Source: Billgrantia pellis
Lineage (GTDB): Bacteria; Pseudomonadota; Gammaproteobacteria; Pseudomonadales; Halomonadaceae
Direction: 5' to 3'
DNA: 64,000 nt
NCBI RefSeq assembly: GCF_008297955.1
Contig: NZ_VTPY01000002.1
Span: forward strand, 248,001 to 312,000
Made by a program: the position numbers and the translations under genes. Positions 37,126 to 46,647 of this stretch are shown piece by piece (the stretch's first letter is position 1; each line of letters opens with the position of its first letter). The notes under the pieces were generated by a model. It made no database searches. It was not told the origin of the DNA and was given only the letters and a program-made list of their open reading frames with translations.

Positions 37126-38370
37126 TCAGCTCTCCTCTTCGGCACCGGGCAGCACCCAATTGAGAACGATGCCGACCAGTGCGGCGAGACTCACTCCCTG
37201 CAGAGTGAACTGGCCGCCGCCGAACTGCATCCCGCCGATACCGAACACCAGGATCAGCGACACCACCACCAGATTGCGCGGTGCCGTCAGGGGCTGACCG
37301 GCTCGCACCAAGGTATTCATGCCCACCACGGCGATGGAACCGAACAGCAGCGTCATGATGCCGCCCATCACGGGACCGGGAATGGTTTGCAGCAACGCAC
37401 CCAGCTTGGCGACGAAAGCCAGCGCGATGGCGAAGCAGGCCGCCACCACCATGATGCGCGGATCGAAGGCACGAGTCAGGGTCACCGCCCCGGTGACTTC
37501 CGAATACGTGGTATTGGGCGGTCCGCCGAACAGCGCCGCGGCGGAAGTCGCCAACCCATCGCCCAGTAGGGTGCGATGAAGGCCGGGCTTCTCCAGATAG
37601 TTCTTCCGCGTGACGGAACCGATCGCCACCATGTCGCCGATGTGCTCCACCGCCGGGGCGATGGCGACGGGGATCATGAACAGGATCGCCGCCCAGTGGA
37701 AGCTCGGCGCAGTGAAGCCCGGGATCGACAGCCAGGCTGCCTCGCGCACCGGCGTGAAGTCCACCAGCCCCATCAGCAAGGCCATGGCATAGCCGAAGAA
37801 AATGCCTCCCATGATCGGCACCAGCCGCAGCAAACCGCGACCGAACACCGCCAGCACCAGCGTGACCAGCAGGCTGGCCATGGAGAGCAGGATGGCCTGG
37901 CCATAGCCGATGTGATCGCTGGTCTCTCCGGTGGCCATGCTGACCGCCACCGGCGCCAGGGCCAGGCCTATCACCATGATCACCGGCCCCACCACCACCG
38001 GCGGCAGCAGGCGATGCAGCCAGACGGTGCCCTTGAGACGTACCGCCTGCGAGATTGCCACGTAGACCAGGCCCGCCACCAACAGCCCGCCCAGCGTGGC
38101 CGGCACGCCGAAATTGGCTATCGACCCCTGAATCGGCGCAATGAAAGCGAACGACGAAGCCAGAAAGACCGGCACGGTCACCTTGGTCACACCATGGAAC
38201 ACCAACGTACCGACACCCGCGGTAAACAGCGCCACGCTGGGGTCGAGCCCAGTCAGCAACGGCACCAGCACCAACGCACCGAAAGCGACGAAGAGCATCT
38301 GCGCCCCGGTCAGCAGGGTTCTGGGCAAGGAATGGGTGGGCGTCTGTGCAGCCGCCGCTTGTTCGTTCAT
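37126..38370 (-). CDS. uraA: Uracil permease (NCS2 family)
   Basis: A 414-residue inner-membrane uracil:proton symporter with about fourteen hydrophobic segments. NCS2/UraA features include LTGAQMLFVAFGALVLVPLL near the start, the family segment PVAIAPAVEHIGDMVAIG with its substrate-binding glutamate, and GLATSAAALFGGPPNTTYSE. The start at 38370 (complement) has GAAGGA upstream. It lies downstream of upp on the same strand, with a hairpin terminator or attenuator in the gap of 188 bases. Together they import uracil and convert it to UMP. Confidence 0.95.
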   Translation of the reverse strand: MNEQAAAAQTPTHSLPRTLLTGAQMLFVAFGALVLVPLLTGLDPSVALFTAGVGTLVFHGVTKVTVPVFLASSFAFIAPIQGSIANFGVPATLGGLLVAGLVYVAISQAVRLKGTVWLHRLLPPVVVGPVIMVIGLALAPVAVSMATGETSDHIGYGQAILLSMASLLVTLVLAVFGRGLLRLVPIMGGIFFGYAMALLMGLVDFTPVREAAWLSIPGFTAPSFHWAAILFMIPVAIAPAVEHIGDMVAIGSVTRKNYLEKPGLHRTLLGDGLATSAAALFGGPPNTTYSEVTGAVTLTRAFDPRIMVVAACFAIALAFVAKLGALLQTIPGPVMGGIMTLLFGSIAVVGMNTLVRAGQPLTAPRNLVVVSLILVFGIGGMQFGGGQFTLQGVSLAALVGIVLNWVLPGAEEES

Positions 38371-38424
38371 GGGTCGGTTTCCTTCTTGTGGTATCGTTTG
38401 TCGAATCGAAGGCATCCTGCCCAG

Positions 38425-38455
38425 AAAAACGCCTCTGGATCGCAATCACAGAGGC
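38425..38455 (-). terminator. Terminator/attenuator between upp and uraA
   Basis: On the minus strand GCCTCTG and CAGAGGC (arms 38449-38455 and 38431-38437) close an 11-base loop and are followed by a T-rich tail (A run at 38425-38429). It would reduce read-through from upp into uraA. Confidence 0.8.
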
Positions 38456-38558
38456 AGCATTCTTGCTATATGTGTATCGGGCAATAAACTCGGTGAGCGA
38501 CGGTCAGGCAACCCGCTTGATGACACGCCATGGCCGAGCGCCGCCAGCTTAATGGATA

Positions 38559-39188
38559 TCAGCGAGTGCCGAAAATCTTGTCTCCCGCGTCACCAAGTCC
38601 CGGCACGATATAACCGTTCTCATCGAGATGATCGTCCACGGCCGCGGTATAGATCTCGATATCGGGGTAGGCCTCCTGCACCCGCTTGATGCCCTCGGGT
38701 GCCGCGACCAGCACGATCACTTTCATCTGCTGGCAGCCACGCTCGCGCAACATGTCCAGGGTTGCCACCATCGTGCCTCCGGTCGCCAGCATCGGATCGA
38801 TGACGATCGCCATGCGTTCGTCCAGGTCACCGGCGAACTTGGCGAAGTACGGCACCGGCTCGAGGGTCTCCTCGTCGCGATAAAGCCCCACGACACTGAT
38901 CCGAGCGCTGGGAATCAGATCGGTGACACCGTCAAGCATGCCGAGCCCGGCGCGCAGAATCGGCACGATGGTAACCTTCTTGCCCTTTAGCAATTGCACC
39001 GGAATCGGCTGGCCGCTCCAGCCATCGATAGCCTGCGCCTCGAGCTCGAGGTCCTTGGTTGCCTCGTAGGTGAGCAGCTTGGCCAGCTCACCGGCCAGCT
39101 CACGAAAGCTTTTGGTGCTGATGCCGGCTTCGCGCATCAGACCCAGCTTGTGCTGGACCAGCGGATGTTGAATGGCATGGACGCTCAT
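38559..39188 (-). CDS. upp: Uracil phosphoribosyltransferase
   Basis: A 209-residue pyrimidine salvage enzyme forming UMP from uracil and PRPP. It has the normal start [16 protein letters not shown], the loop [13 protein letters not shown], the PRPP motif [15 protein letters not shown] (about 128-142), and the uracil-binding tail [17 protein letters not shown]. Length equals that of E. coli Upp within one residue. It heads the upp-uraA pair. Confidence 0.98.
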   Translation of the reverse strand: MSVHAIQHPLVQHKLGLMREAGISTKSFRELAGELAKLLTYEATKDLELEAQAIDGWSGQPIPVQLLKGKKVTIVPILRAGLGMLDGVTDLIPSARISVVGLYRDEETLEPVPYFAKFAGDLDERMAIVIDPMLATGGTMVATLDMLRERGCQQMKVIVLVAAPEGIKRVQEAYPDIEIYTAAVDDHLDENGYIVPGLGDAGDKIFGTR

Positions 39189-39302
39189 GACGGACCTCTC
39201 CGGCGTGGGGTGGGAAGCGACGACTGTCGTCGCGTGGGCGAATCGCGCGCTATTCTACCTGCATCGCGCAGACAGGTTAAGGCGCGCACCCTGCGCCCTC
39301 CC

Positions 39303-39992
39303 TTACTCTCCGGCCGATTCAGGCAGCTGCCAGTCGATCGGCTCGCGGCCGTTCCGCTCGAGAAACACATTGGCACGCGAGAAGTGATGATTGCCAAAGA
39401 ATCCACGATGCGCCGACAGCGGTGACGGATGCGGTGACTCCAGCACCAAGTGGCGCGAGGTATCGATCAGCGCCTTCTTCTGGCGGGCAGGGCTGCCCCA
39501 GAGCAGGAATACCGATGGCGCACCATGGGCGCTGACGGTTTCGATGGCACGGTCGGTGAAGCGCTCCCAACCCTTGCCACGATGCGAGCCGGCATTGCCC
39601 TGCTCCACCGTCAACGAGGCGTTGAGCAACAGCACGCCCTGACGTGCCCAATGCTCCAGATTACCGTGCGCTACCGGACGAAAACCGACGTCGTCGGCCA
39701 GTTCCTTGTAGATGTTGACCAGCGAAGGCGGCACCCTTATGCCCGGACGTACCGAGAAGCAGAGGCCATGGGCCTGGTTGGGCCCGTGGTAGGGATCCTG
39801 ACCGAGAATCACTACTTTGACCCGCTCCAGCGGCGTCAGCTCGAAGGCCCGGAACCAATTCGTCGAATGCGGATAGATCACCTTCCTGGCCGCCTTCTCG
39901 GAAGCCAGGAAGTCACGCAGCGACTGCATATAGGGAGCATCGAATTCGCCCCCCAACCAACGCCACCAGCTTTCGGGTAACGGATAGCCCAT
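39303..39992 (-). CDS. ung: Uracil-DNA glycosylase
   Basis: A 229-residue family-1 glycosylase that removes uracil from DNA after cytosine deamination or dUTP incorporation. The water-activating motif [18 protein letters not shown] holds Asp66, followed by [18 protein letters not shown] and the minor-groove loop [11 protein letters not shown] with its histidine. Length and both motifs are standard. It sits inside a group of nucleobase-salvage genes but has its own small gaps (114 bases to upp, three to gpt), so gpt and ung are likely co-transcribed. Confidence 0.98.
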   Translation of the reverse strand: MGYPLPESWWRWLGGEFDAPYMQSLRDFLASEKAARKVIYPHSTNWFRAFELTPLERVKVVILGQDPYHGPNQAHGLCFSVRPGIRVPPSLVNIYKELADDVGFRPVAHGNLEHWARQGVLLLNASLTVEQGNAGSHRGKGWERFTDRAIETVSAHGAPSVFLLWGSPARQKKALIDTSRHLVLESPHPSPLSAHRGFFGNHHFSRANVFLERNGREPIDWQLPESAGE

Positions 39993-39995
39993 GTC

Positions 39996-40475
39996 TCAAC
40001 GCTTCACTTGATCCACCAGGGGCTCGACGTAGGCGATGCCCATGTCCCAGGGAAATTGGATCCAGCAATCCTGAGCCACTTCGGTCAGGTACTGATCCAC
40101 CAGCGGGCGGCCTTCCGGCTTGGCGTAGACGGTGACGAAATGTGCCTTGGGCAGCATCTCGCGAACCTTGCGCGCCGTCTTGCCGGTATCGACCAGATCG
40201 TCCACCAGCAGCCAGCCCTCGCCATCATGCTCGACGCTCTTGAGCACGTTGAGGCCACCCTGGTCCATGCGCTCGTAGCTGCTGATGCAGATCGTATCGA
40301 TCAGCCTTACGTTGAGTTCGCGTGCGATCAGCGCGGCGGGGATCAACCCTCCCCGGGTAATCGCCACGATACCCTGGAAATCGCGTTCGACCAGACGATG
40401 GCACAGCTCACGAACATCGCGATGCAACTGATCCCAGGAGACGGTGAAATGCTGATGGTAACGGCTATCGGTCAT
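39996..40475 (-). CDS. gpt: Xanthine-guanine phosphoribosyltransferase
   Basis: A 159-residue salvage enzyme that converts xanthine, guanine and less well hypoxanthine to their nucleotides. It follows E. coli Gpt closely: [42 protein letters not shown], the PRPP loop [14 protein letters not shown] and [21 protein letters not shown] (read as two stretches). The start at 40475 (complement) begins [10 protein letters not shown]; longer frames run into apt. It lies seven bases after apt and three before ung, forming a compact salvage operon. Confidence 0.95.
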   Translation of the reverse strand: MTDSRYHQHFTVSWDQLHRDVRELCHRLVERDFQGIVAITRGGLIPAALIARELNVRLIDTICISSYERMDQGGLNVLKSVEHDGEGWLLVDDLVDTGKTARKVREMLPKAHFVTVYAKPEGRPLVDQYLTEVAQDCWIQFPWDMGIAYVEPLVDQVKR

Positions 40476-40482
40476 GGTCGTC

Positions 40483-41028
40483 TCACTCGTCCTCATTGAA
40501 GGAACAGACCGCAAAGACACCGAAACCGGCCTCGCGAATCCGGCTGGACCCGCCGATTTCCGGCAGGTCGATAATGGTGGCGGTTTCCACCACCTGACCG
40601 CCGGTGCGGGTGATGAGCTTGGCGGCCGCCAGCATGGTGCCACCGGTAGCGATCAGGTCGTCCATGATCAGGATGCGGTCCCCCCGGCGGAATGCATCGG
40701 AATGCAACTCCACCTCGGCCTGACCGTACTCCAGCGTGTAGGTCTCGCTGACGGTACGAAACGGCAGCTTGCCCTTCTTGCGCACCGGCACGAAGCTGCA
40801 GCCCAGTTCGTAGGCCACCGGCGCGCCGATAATGAACCCCCGGGCATCGATTGCGGCGATGGCGTCGAGCTCCATCTCCTGATAGCGATGCACGAAGCTG
40901 TCGATCAGCTTGCGAAAGGCCGAGCTGTTCTGTAGCAGCGGCGTGATGTCGCGAAAATTGACCCCTGGCTGGGGCCAATCGGGGACGGTTCGGATCACGG
41001 ACTTGATGTAGTCGCCGTAGATGCTCAT
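40483..41028 (-). CDS. apt: Adenine phosphoribosyltransferase
   Basis: A 181-residue enzyme that makes AMP from adenine and PRPP. Family motifs are [18 protein letters not shown] at 16-33, [29 protein letters not shown], and the PRPP loop [14 protein letters not shown] (about 124-137). Length matches the family. It follows an NCS2 permease after 22 bases and precedes gpt, so uptake and phosphoribosylation of purines appear to be co-expressed. Confidence 0.97.
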   Translation of the reverse strand: MSIYGDYIKSVIRTVPDWPQPGVNFRDITPLLQNSSAFRKLIDSFVHRYQEMELDAIAAIDARGFIIGAPVAYELGCSFVPVRKKGKLPFRTVSETYTLEYGQAEVELHSDAFRRGDRILIMDDLIATGGTMLAAAKLITRTGGQVVETATIIDLPEIGGSSRIREAGFGVFAVCSFNEDE

Positions 41029-41050
41029 CGCAGGTCTCGGTGAGTGTATG

Positions 41051-42352
41051 TCAATCGAGGAACAGGAACTTCAGCACGAACAGGATCGCCAGCACGACCA
41101 CGGCCGGGTTGAGGTCCCGAAAACGCCCCGACAGTGCCTTAATCGCAGCGTAGCTGATGAAGCCCAGCGCTATGCCCTCGGCGATCGAGAAGGTCAGCGG
41201 CATGGCCAGCGCGGCGATCAGCACCGGGGCGGCGTCGGTAGGGTCGTCCCAGTTGGCATGGGCCAGGCTGCCGGCCATCAGCACCGCCACGTAAAGCAGC
41301 GCGCCGGCGGTGGCGTAGGCCGGGATCGAACCCGCCAGTGGGGCGAAGAAAAGGCTGACCAGGAACAAGAGGGCGACCACCACGGCGGTGAGACCGGTGC
41401 GCCCACCCGACGCGATGCCCGCAGTGGACTCGATGTAACTGGTGGTGGTCGAGGTACCCAGCACCGCGCCGGCCATGGAGGCGCCGCTGTCGGCCATCAT
41501 GGCACGCCCCAGGCGCGGCAGCTTGCCATCCTTGTCGAGCAGTCCTCCCTTGTGCGCCACGCCAACCAGAGTGCCGGAAGTGTCGAACAGATCGACGAAC
41601 AGGAAAGCGAAGATCACGCTTATCATGGCCACATCGATCGCTCCCGCCAGATCCATGGCCATGAACGTCGGCGCGATGGAGGGCGGCATGGACATCAGCC
41701 CACCGTATTCATTATGGCCGAGCAGCATCGCCACCACGGTGACGCCAATGATCCCGATCATCACCGCACCGGTAACGTTCAGGTAGGCCATGGCGGTAAT
41801 CGCAAAGAAACCCAGCAGAGCATAAATCGCGGCTGGCTCGGAAAGATCGCCCAGCGCCACGTAGGTCGCCGGGTTGGCGACCACGATGCCGGCATTCTTC
41901 AGCGCGATCATGGCCAGGAACAGGCCAATGCCGGCGGCAATGCCGAGTCGCAGGGAGAGCGGAATGGAGTGGATGATCCACTCGCGAACCTTGAAGATGC
42001 TGAGCAAAAAGAAAGTGAAACCGGAGAGGAACACTGCCCCCAGCGCCGCTTCCCAGGTATAGCCCATGCCGAGCACGACACCGTAGGTAAAGAAGGCGTT
42101 GAGCCCCATGCCGGGTGCCTGGGCGATCGGATAGTTGGCCCACAAGCCCATGATCAGACAACCCACCGCTGCGGCCAGACAGGTGGCGACGAAGACCGCG
42201 CCGTAGTCCATGCCCGCCTCGGAAAGAATACTGGGGTTGACGAAGATGATGTAGGCCATGGTCAGGAAGGTGGTGACCCCGGCAATGACCTCGGTCTTCA
42301 CGCTGGTATTGTGTTCTTTCAGCTTGAAGTGGTTGTCGAGCAAGTTCTTCAT
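41051..42352 (-). CDS. NCS2-family purine permease (adenine/guanine/hypoxanthine type)
   Basis: A 433-residue membrane transporter of the AzgA/PbuG branch. It starts [21 protein letters not shown], read as residues 4-24, then shows [19 protein letters not shown], the family signature [30 protein letters not shown] and the substrate-site [23 protein letters not shown] region. Around fourteen hydrophobic segments are visible. The ATG at 42352 (complement) has AGGAA upstream. Being first in the apt-gpt-ung group on this strand, it probably supplies their purine substrates. Confidence 0.94.
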   Translation of the reverse strand: MKNLLDNHFKLKEHNTSVKTEVIAGVTTFLTMAYIIFVNPSILSEAGMDYGAVFVATCLAAAVGCLIMGLWANYPIAQAPGMGLNAFFTYGVVLGMGYTWEAALGAVFLSGFTFFLLSIFKVREWIIHSIPLSLRLGIAAGIGLFLAMIALKNAGIVVANPATYVALGDLSEPAAIYALLGFFAITAMAYLNVTGAVMIGIIGVTVVAMLLGHNEYGGLMSMPPSIAPTFMAMDLAGAIDVAMISVIFAFLFVDLFDTSGTLVGVAHKGGLLDKDGKLPRLGRAMMADSGASMAGAVLGTSTTTSYIESTAGIASGGRTGLTAVVVALLFLVSLFFAPLAGSIPAYATAGALLYVAVLMAGSLAHANWDDPTDAAPVLIAALAMPLTFSIAEGIALGFISYAAIKALSGRFRDLNPAVVVLAILFVLKFLFLD

Positions 42353-42548
42353 ATTGGCGTTCCTGCGCACAAGGACTGGTGTTCGACCAGAGGGCGAGAA
42401 AAGCCGCACATGGTACCCAAAGGCGACTGACGATGCGAGGCCGACCCGGGGCATGTGCGGCACGGTTCGCTCTGTATAAGCAAACTCTGCGCCATACGCC
42501 AGCGCACTGACCAACGCAGGCTTGACGAAACGCTCCTATCAGCCGCGA

Positions 42549-43178
42549 TCAGACCCCACGGGCCGCCAACACGCGCTCGACGGTCTCGACGATGGCTTGG
42601 GTCTGGGGATCGACCTCGATATTGACACGATCGCCAGGCACACGATCGACCAGAATGGTTCGCGCCAGCGTCTCGGGTATGAGGTCGACGCAGAAGCGGG
42701 GCCCGTGCCCGGCGCCGGCAGGCCGCACCGCTCCGATGGTCAGGCTGATGCCGTCGACGCCGATATACCCCTTGTCGAACAAGAAGCGCCCCAGTGCCGG
42801 GGGCACCTCGAACCACAGCCGGCGGTTGTTGGGTGTCTGGTCGAGCTCGACCAGTTCGGCCAGTGCCATGACATGGCCCGACATGGCGTGCCCACCGATC
42901 TCGTCGCCGACGCGCGCCGCCCGCTCGATATTGACGCGGTCGCCCACACGCAGTGCACCGAGATTGGTCACGCGCAGGGTCTCGCGCATCAGATCGAAGC
43001 TGATGCGGTCGCCGTCGATCGCCGTCACGGTCAGGCAGACGCCGTTATGAGCAACGGAAGCCCCGAGCTCGAGCCTTTCGCAAAGCGCTTCCGGCAGCTG
43101 CACCACGTGCGTGCGGAACGCCTCGGACTCCTGAATGGCGACGACTTCCGCCGTCCCCTGAACGATGCCTGTGAACAT
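42549..43178 (-). CDS. ribE: Riboflavin synthase, alpha subunit
   Basis: Riboflavin synthase dismutates two molecules of 6,7-dimethyl-8-ribityllumazine. The 209-residue protein starts MFTGIVQGTAEV and has two similar barrel halves, each with a VAHNGVCLTV or IGVDGISLTI segment and G-H-MSGH binding residues (GGHAMSGHV). The frame and length are standard. It stands alone and divergent from metN; no FMN riboswitch is seen in its leader. Confidence 0.96.
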   Translation of the reverse strand: MFTGIVQGTAEVVAIQESEAFRTHVVQLPEALCERLELGASVAHNGVCLTVTAIDGDRISFDLMRETLRVTNLGALRVGDRVNIERAARVGDEIGGHAMSGHVMALAELVELDQTPNNRRLWFEVPPALGRFLFDKGYIGVDGISLTIGAVRPAGAGHGPRFCVDLIPETLARTILVDRVPGDRVNIEVDPQTQAIVETVERVLAARGV

Positions 43179-43373
43179 GAACTCTCCTCGCGCGGCTCCC
43201 GGCGACGGCGGACAAATGACAAGGCTCGCCAGTGTAAGAATTCACGGGCGCAACGTCCATCGGCACGGTTGCCCGCAACGGGGCGTTCAGCAGAACGAAG
43301 ACATGCCAAAGGCGACGGGATTAGCATTTTTTCCTGAAAATCCAGGCACCGGGCACCAACATACACCACCGGA

Positions 43374-43402
43374 TTGACAACATGCGCCTTTCGTTCTAGC
43401 AT
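43374..43402 (+). promoter_or_regulatory. Sigma-70-type promoter of the metNIQ operon
   Basis: TTGACA (43374-43379) is a perfect -35 box, with TAGCAT (43397-43402) 17 bases on as a -10. Transcription would begin near 43409, ten bases before the aptamer. Confidence 0.65.
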
Positions 43403-43418
43403 TCGCCATCACATTTCA

Positions 43419-43514
43419 GGCGCCGATTTGTACCCGGATTGCGGGCGCCCACGTCGAAGGCCGCGGTGAACCCGCTTCACGGGCCGATGATGTGAAGTGC
43501 AGCTAAAAGGGTGT
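43419..43514 (+). promoter_or_regulatory. Candidate SAM-II-type riboswitch (pseudoknot aptamer) of metNIQ
   Basis: The leader has the SAM-II layout. Helix P1 pairs GGCGCC at 43419-43424 with GGCGCC at 43444-43449. Its loop (GATTTGTACCCGGATTGC) forms a pseudoknot with the 3' part: TTGC 43439-43442 with GCAG 43499-43502, and GTACCC 43430-43435 with GGGTGT 43509-43514. The conserved AGCTAAAAGGG is present at 43501-43511. Unlike the compact form, the J region contains an extra hairpin (GGCC, GTGAA, loop, TTCAC, GGCC at about 43459-43485). Methionine-uptake genes downstream support SAM sensing. Not tested by a covariance search. Confidence 0.75.
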
Positions 43515-43527
43515 GTCCAGCGTTGAT

Positions 43528-43553
43528 GGCCACCCGCCAGGGTGGCCTTTTTT
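43528..43553 (+). terminator. Intrinsic terminator in the metN leader
   Basis: GGCCACCC (43528-43535) pairs with GGGTGGCC (43540-43547) around GCCA and is followed by six T. Placed between aptamer and metN, it probably ends transcription when SAM is bound; an anti-terminator strand was not identified. Confidence 0.88.
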
Positions 43554-43607
43554 CGTTCCGGCTCCCCGCTGCCGCCCGCCCGGTGACGGCCCGTCACTGG
43601 AAGCCAG

Positions 43608-44696
43608 ATGATCACGCTACGCAACGTCTCCAAGACCTATCATCTCAGGGGCAGTCGAACCCGGCTCCCCTTCGCTTCGCGCCGCGATACGCCACCCCGC
43701 ACCATCGAGGCGCTCAGGAACGTCGACCTGCACGTGCCCCAGGGCAGCATCCATGGCGTCATTGGCCTCTCCGGCGCCGGCAAGTCGACACTGATCCGCT
43801 GCGTCAACCTGCTCGAGCGTCCCTCCTGCGGCAGCGTGGTGGTCGACGGTCAGGAGATGACCGATCTCACCGCCGCTCAGTTGAACCAGGCGCGTCATCG
43901 CATCGGCATGATCTTTCAGCACTTCAACCTGCTGACCACACGCAACGTGTTCGACAACGTTGCCCTGCCGCTGGAGCTGATGGGCCTGAAGCGCGCCGCC
44001 ATTCGCAAGCGCGTGCTGCCCCTGCTCGAACTCACCGGGCTTTCCGACAAGGCGCGCCAGTATCCGGCCCAGCTCTCCGGTGGCCAGAAGCAGCGTGTGG
44101 CCATCGCCCGAGCGCTGGCCAGCGAGCCCCGAGTGCTGCTTTGCGACGAGGCGACGTCGGCGCTGGACCCCCAGACCACCGGCTCGATCCTCACGCTGCT
44201 GCGCGACATCAACCAGACGCTCGGCCTGACCATTCTGTTGATCACTCACGAAATGGAAGTGGTGAAGTCGATCTGCCACCGTGTGAGCCTGATCTCAGAT
44301 GGCGAGCTGGTCGAGGAAGCCGATGTGGGCGATTTCTTCACCGCCCCGCGCACCCGACTCGGCCGCGAATTCCTCAACGATTTCCTTCAGCTCGAGCCGC
44401 CCAAGGCCTTGGTGGAACGCCTCGAGGAAATCCCGGGCGAGCGCACGCACCCGGTGGTGCGTCTGGCCTTTTCCGGCGATGCCGTCTCGACCCCGCTGAT
44501 CTCCCGCCTGGCCCGGGAGTGCGGCGTGGACGTGAGCATCCTGCAGGCCAAGGTGGAGTCGATCCAGGAGCGCACCCTGGGGTTGATGATTGCCGAACTG
44601 CTGGGCTCGCCCGAGCAGACCCGCCGGGCCATCGACTATCTCGAATCCCATGACCTGCACGTGGAGGTACTCGGCCATGTCCAGCGCAATGATTGA
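43608..44696 (+). CDS. metN: Methionine ABC transporter ATP-binding protein MetN
   Basis: The ATPase of the D/L-methionine importer. The 362-residue protein has Walker A GLSGAGKST, the Q-loop FQHFNLL, the ABC signature LSGGQKQRVAIARALA and Walker B VLLCDEATSALDP. The C-terminal 110 residues form the NIL domain that binds methionine and gives feedback inhibition. The start is 43608, 56 bases after the leader terminator. Residues 16-36 hold an insertion compared with E. coli MetN. Its 3' end overlaps metI by 20 bases. Confidence 0.96.
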   Translation: MITLRNVSKTYHLRGSRTRLPFASRRDTPPRTIEALRNVDLHVPQGSIHGVIGLSGAGKSTLIRCVNLLERPSCGSVVVDGQEMTDLTAAQLNQARHRIGMIFQHFNLLTTRNVFDNVALPLELMGLKRAAIRKRVLPLLELTGLSDKARQYPAQLSGGQKQRVAIARALASEPRVLLCDEATSALDPQTTGSILTLLRDINQTLGLTILLITHEMEVVKSICHRVSLISDGELVEEADVGDFFTAPRTRLGREFLNDFLQLEPPKALVERLEEIPGERTHPVVRLAFSGDAVSTPLISRLARECGVDVSILQAKVESIQERTLGLMIAELLGSPEQTRRAIDYLESHDLHVEVLGHVQRND

Positions 44697-45330
44697 TCTG
44701 ATCCTGCAGGCAACCCTGGATACGCTCTACATGGTCGCCGTCTCGGCCGTAGTGTCGGCAGCGCTCGGCGTGCCGCTGGGCGTGATGCTCTACGTCACTC
44801 GTCCGCGCCAGATCCTGGCGCGCCCGCTGCTTAATCAGGTACTGGGCATCGTGACCAACATTGGCCGCTCGATACCCTTCATCATCCTGATGGTGGCGAT
44901 CATTCCGTTTACCCGCCTGGTCGTGGGCACTTCGATCGGCACCAACGCCGCCATCGTACCGCTGACCCTCGCTGCCATCCCGTTCGTGGCGCGCCTGGTG
45001 GAAGGCGCACTCAACGAGATCCCGCCGGGCCTGGTAGAAGCCGCCCAGGCGATGGGCGCCACGCCGCACCAGATCATCGCCAAGGTACTGCTGCCGGAAG
45101 CTCGTGGCGGCATCATCACCGGCTTGACCATCACCGTAGTGACCCTGGTCAGCTATTCGGCCATGGCCGGCGCTGTGGGCGGCGGCGGGCTCGGCGACCT
45201 GGGTATCCGCTACGGCTACAACCGCTTCAATCCCACTGTGATGCTGATCACCGTGGCCATCCTGGTGGTCATGGTGCAGGGCTTCCAGAGCCTCGGCGAC
45301 TACCTGGTACGCAAATCGGACCGCAAGTGA
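44677..45330 (+). CDS. metI: Methionine ABC transporter permease MetI
   Basis: A 217-residue inner-membrane permease with five or six hydrophobic segments. The coupling loop EGALNEIPPGLVEAAQAMGA (54-73 from the middle of the frame) contacts MetN, and GAVGGGGLGDLGIRYGYNRF near the C-terminus is a MetI signature. The ATG at 44677 lies inside metN with GGAGG upstream, so the two are translationally coupled. metQ follows after 25 bases. Confidence 0.96.
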   Translation: MSSAMIDLILQATLDTLYMVAVSAVVSAALGVPLGVMLYVTRPRQILARPLLNQVLGIVTNIGRSIPFIILMVAIIPFTRLVVGTSIGTNAAIVPLTLAAIPFVARLVEGALNEIPPGLVEAAQAMGATPHQIIAKVLLPEARGGIITGLTITVVTLVSYSAMAGAVGGGGLGDLGIRYGYNRFNPTVMLITVAILVVMVQGFQSLGDYLVRKSDRK

Positions 45331-45355
45331 AGGCAACCCCAAAGGAGAAAAACCC

Positions 45356-46171
45356 ATGCAAGCCAGCCTGACCCGCCTGTTCGGCGCCGCCGCTCTCGTC
45401 GGCGCCATCTTGATCGCCGGCTGCGGCGAGGACGACGGCGCCAGCGAGACCCGCTCGATCAAGGTCGGCACCATGTCCGGCCCGGAATCAGAGGTCATGG
45501 AAGTGGCGGTGCAGATCGCCAAGGATCGTTACGATCTCGAGGTCGAGATCGTTGAGTTCACCGACTACGTCTCACCCAACGCCGCGCTGGCCGACGGCAG
45601 TCTCGATGCCAACGCCTTCCAGCACGAGCCCTACCTGCAGAGCATGATCGACGACCGCGACTACGATCTGGCGGTGGCCGGGCATACCTTCGTTTATCCT
45701 ATCGGCGCCTACTCCGAAAAGCACGACAGCATTGAAGCGTTGCCCAACGGCGCCATCGTCGCCCTGCCCAACGACCCCACCAACGGCGGCCGCGCGATGA
45801 TCCTGATGCATAACGCCGGCCTGATCGAGCTGGACGACCACGAGAACCTCGAGGCCACCCCGGTCAACGTGGTGGAGAACCCGCATGACTTCCAGTTCCG
45901 CGAGATCGAGGCGGCCCAGCTCCCCCGCGTGCTGCAGGACGTCGACCTGGCCTTCATCAACAACACCTTCGCTCAGCCTGCCGGCTTGAGCCTGGACGAC
46001 GCTCTGCTCCGGGAAGGCCCCGAGTCCCCGTACGTCAACATCATTGCGGTGCGTGAGGGTGACCAGGATCGCGAGGAAATCCAGCAGTTGGTTTCCGCGT
46101 ATCAGAGCGATGAGGTGGCGGCCAAGGCGAAGGAGCTGTTCGACGGTGCCGCCGTGCCCGGATGGGAATAG
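45356..46171 (+). CDS. metQ: Methionine-binding lipoprotein MetQ
   Basis: The substrate-binding component, a 271-residue NlpA-family lipoprotein. The signal peptide ends in the lipobox LIAGC (Cys23), so the mature protein is anchored in the inner membrane. Family segments include IKVGTMSGPESEVM, EFTDYVSPNAALADGSLDAN, NAFQHEPYLQ and IALPNDPTNGGRAM-like text at about residue 140 (VALPNDPTNGGRA). AAGGAG stands before the ATG. It ends the metNIQ operon and is followed by a terminator. Confidence 0.96.
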   Translation: MQASLTRLFGAAALVGAILIAGCGEDDGASETRSIKVGTMSGPESEVMEVAVQIAKDRYDLEVEIVEFTDYVSPNAALADGSLDANAFQHEPYLQSMIDDRDYDLAVAGHTFVYPIGAYSEKHDSIEALPNGAIVALPNDPTNGGRAMILMHNAGLIELDDHENLEATPVNVVENPHDFQFREIEAAQLPRVLQDVDLAFINNTFAQPAGLSLDDALLREGPESPYVNIIAVREGDQDREEIQQLVSAYQSDEVAAKAKELFDGAAVPGWE

Positions 46172-46209
46172 ATCGCCAGCATGCCAGCATGAACGGCGCG
46201 CAAGTCAAC

Positions 46210-46242
46210 GGGCCGACGCCAAGCGTCGGCCCGTTTGCGTTT
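46210..46242 (+). terminator. Terminator of metNIQ
   Basis: GGGCCGACGC (46210-46219) pairs perfectly with GCGTCGGCCC (46223-46232) around CAA, then a T-rich GTTTGCGTTT tail. Confidence 0.85.
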
Positions 46243-46255
46243 CAGTCAGCCGGGC

Positions 46256-46555
46256 TCAGCCGATCTTCCGTTCGACCTTGTCGATTCTCCCTTCCAGGCT
46301 CTGATCCTTGTCGGTGGCCGTGGCGATGCGGATCGTGCTGTCCACACGCGGCGCACCGCGCTCATGCAGCACGTCGTGACAGCGCCTGACGACCTGCATC
46401 ACCTCCTCCCAAGAACCTTCGAGATTGGTACCATGAGCATGCAGTCGGTATTTCAGGCCCGCTTCCTCGATGACTTCTTCACAAGCGGCAATGTGGGACG
46501 ACAACGAGGCCCCCGCCCCGATCGGGGTCACATTGATATCGGCAACGACGCGCAT
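46256..46555 (-). CDS. MTH1187/UPF0045-family thiamine-binding-type protein
   Basis: A 99-residue ferredoxin-like small protein. Typical family text is VVADINVTPIGAGASLSSHI near the start, then GLKYRLHAHGTNLEGSWEEV. Relatives (YkoF/YqgV group) bind hydroxymethylpyrimidine or thiamine, and a role in thiamine handling has been proposed; this protein has no thiamine genes nearby. It is convergent with metQ, with its stop at the terminator, and divergent from the reductase gene. Confidence 0.88.
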   Translation of the reverse strand: MRVVADINVTPIGAGASLSSHIAACEEVIEEAGLKYRLHAHGTNLEGSWEEVMQVVRRCHDVLHERGAPRVDSTIRIATATDKDQSLEGRIDKVERKIG

Positions 46556-46647
46556 TCTTCATCCTCCATGTCGACCATTGGGTCCATGTCCGTATCCGAA
46601 ACCTAGTCGCGCCAAGGCCATTGTTCAAACCCCCACGAGGAGACCGC

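Noticed and set aside
39217-39233. Short hairpin upstream of upp
   Set aside because: A seven-pair GCGACGA/TCGTCGC stem without a T run or conserved context; too weak to call a terminator or operator.
43179-43372. FMN riboswitch in the ribE leader
   Set aside because: The minus-strand leader does not contain the conserved GGGGCGGGGTGAAATTCCC-type core or the other RFN blocks.
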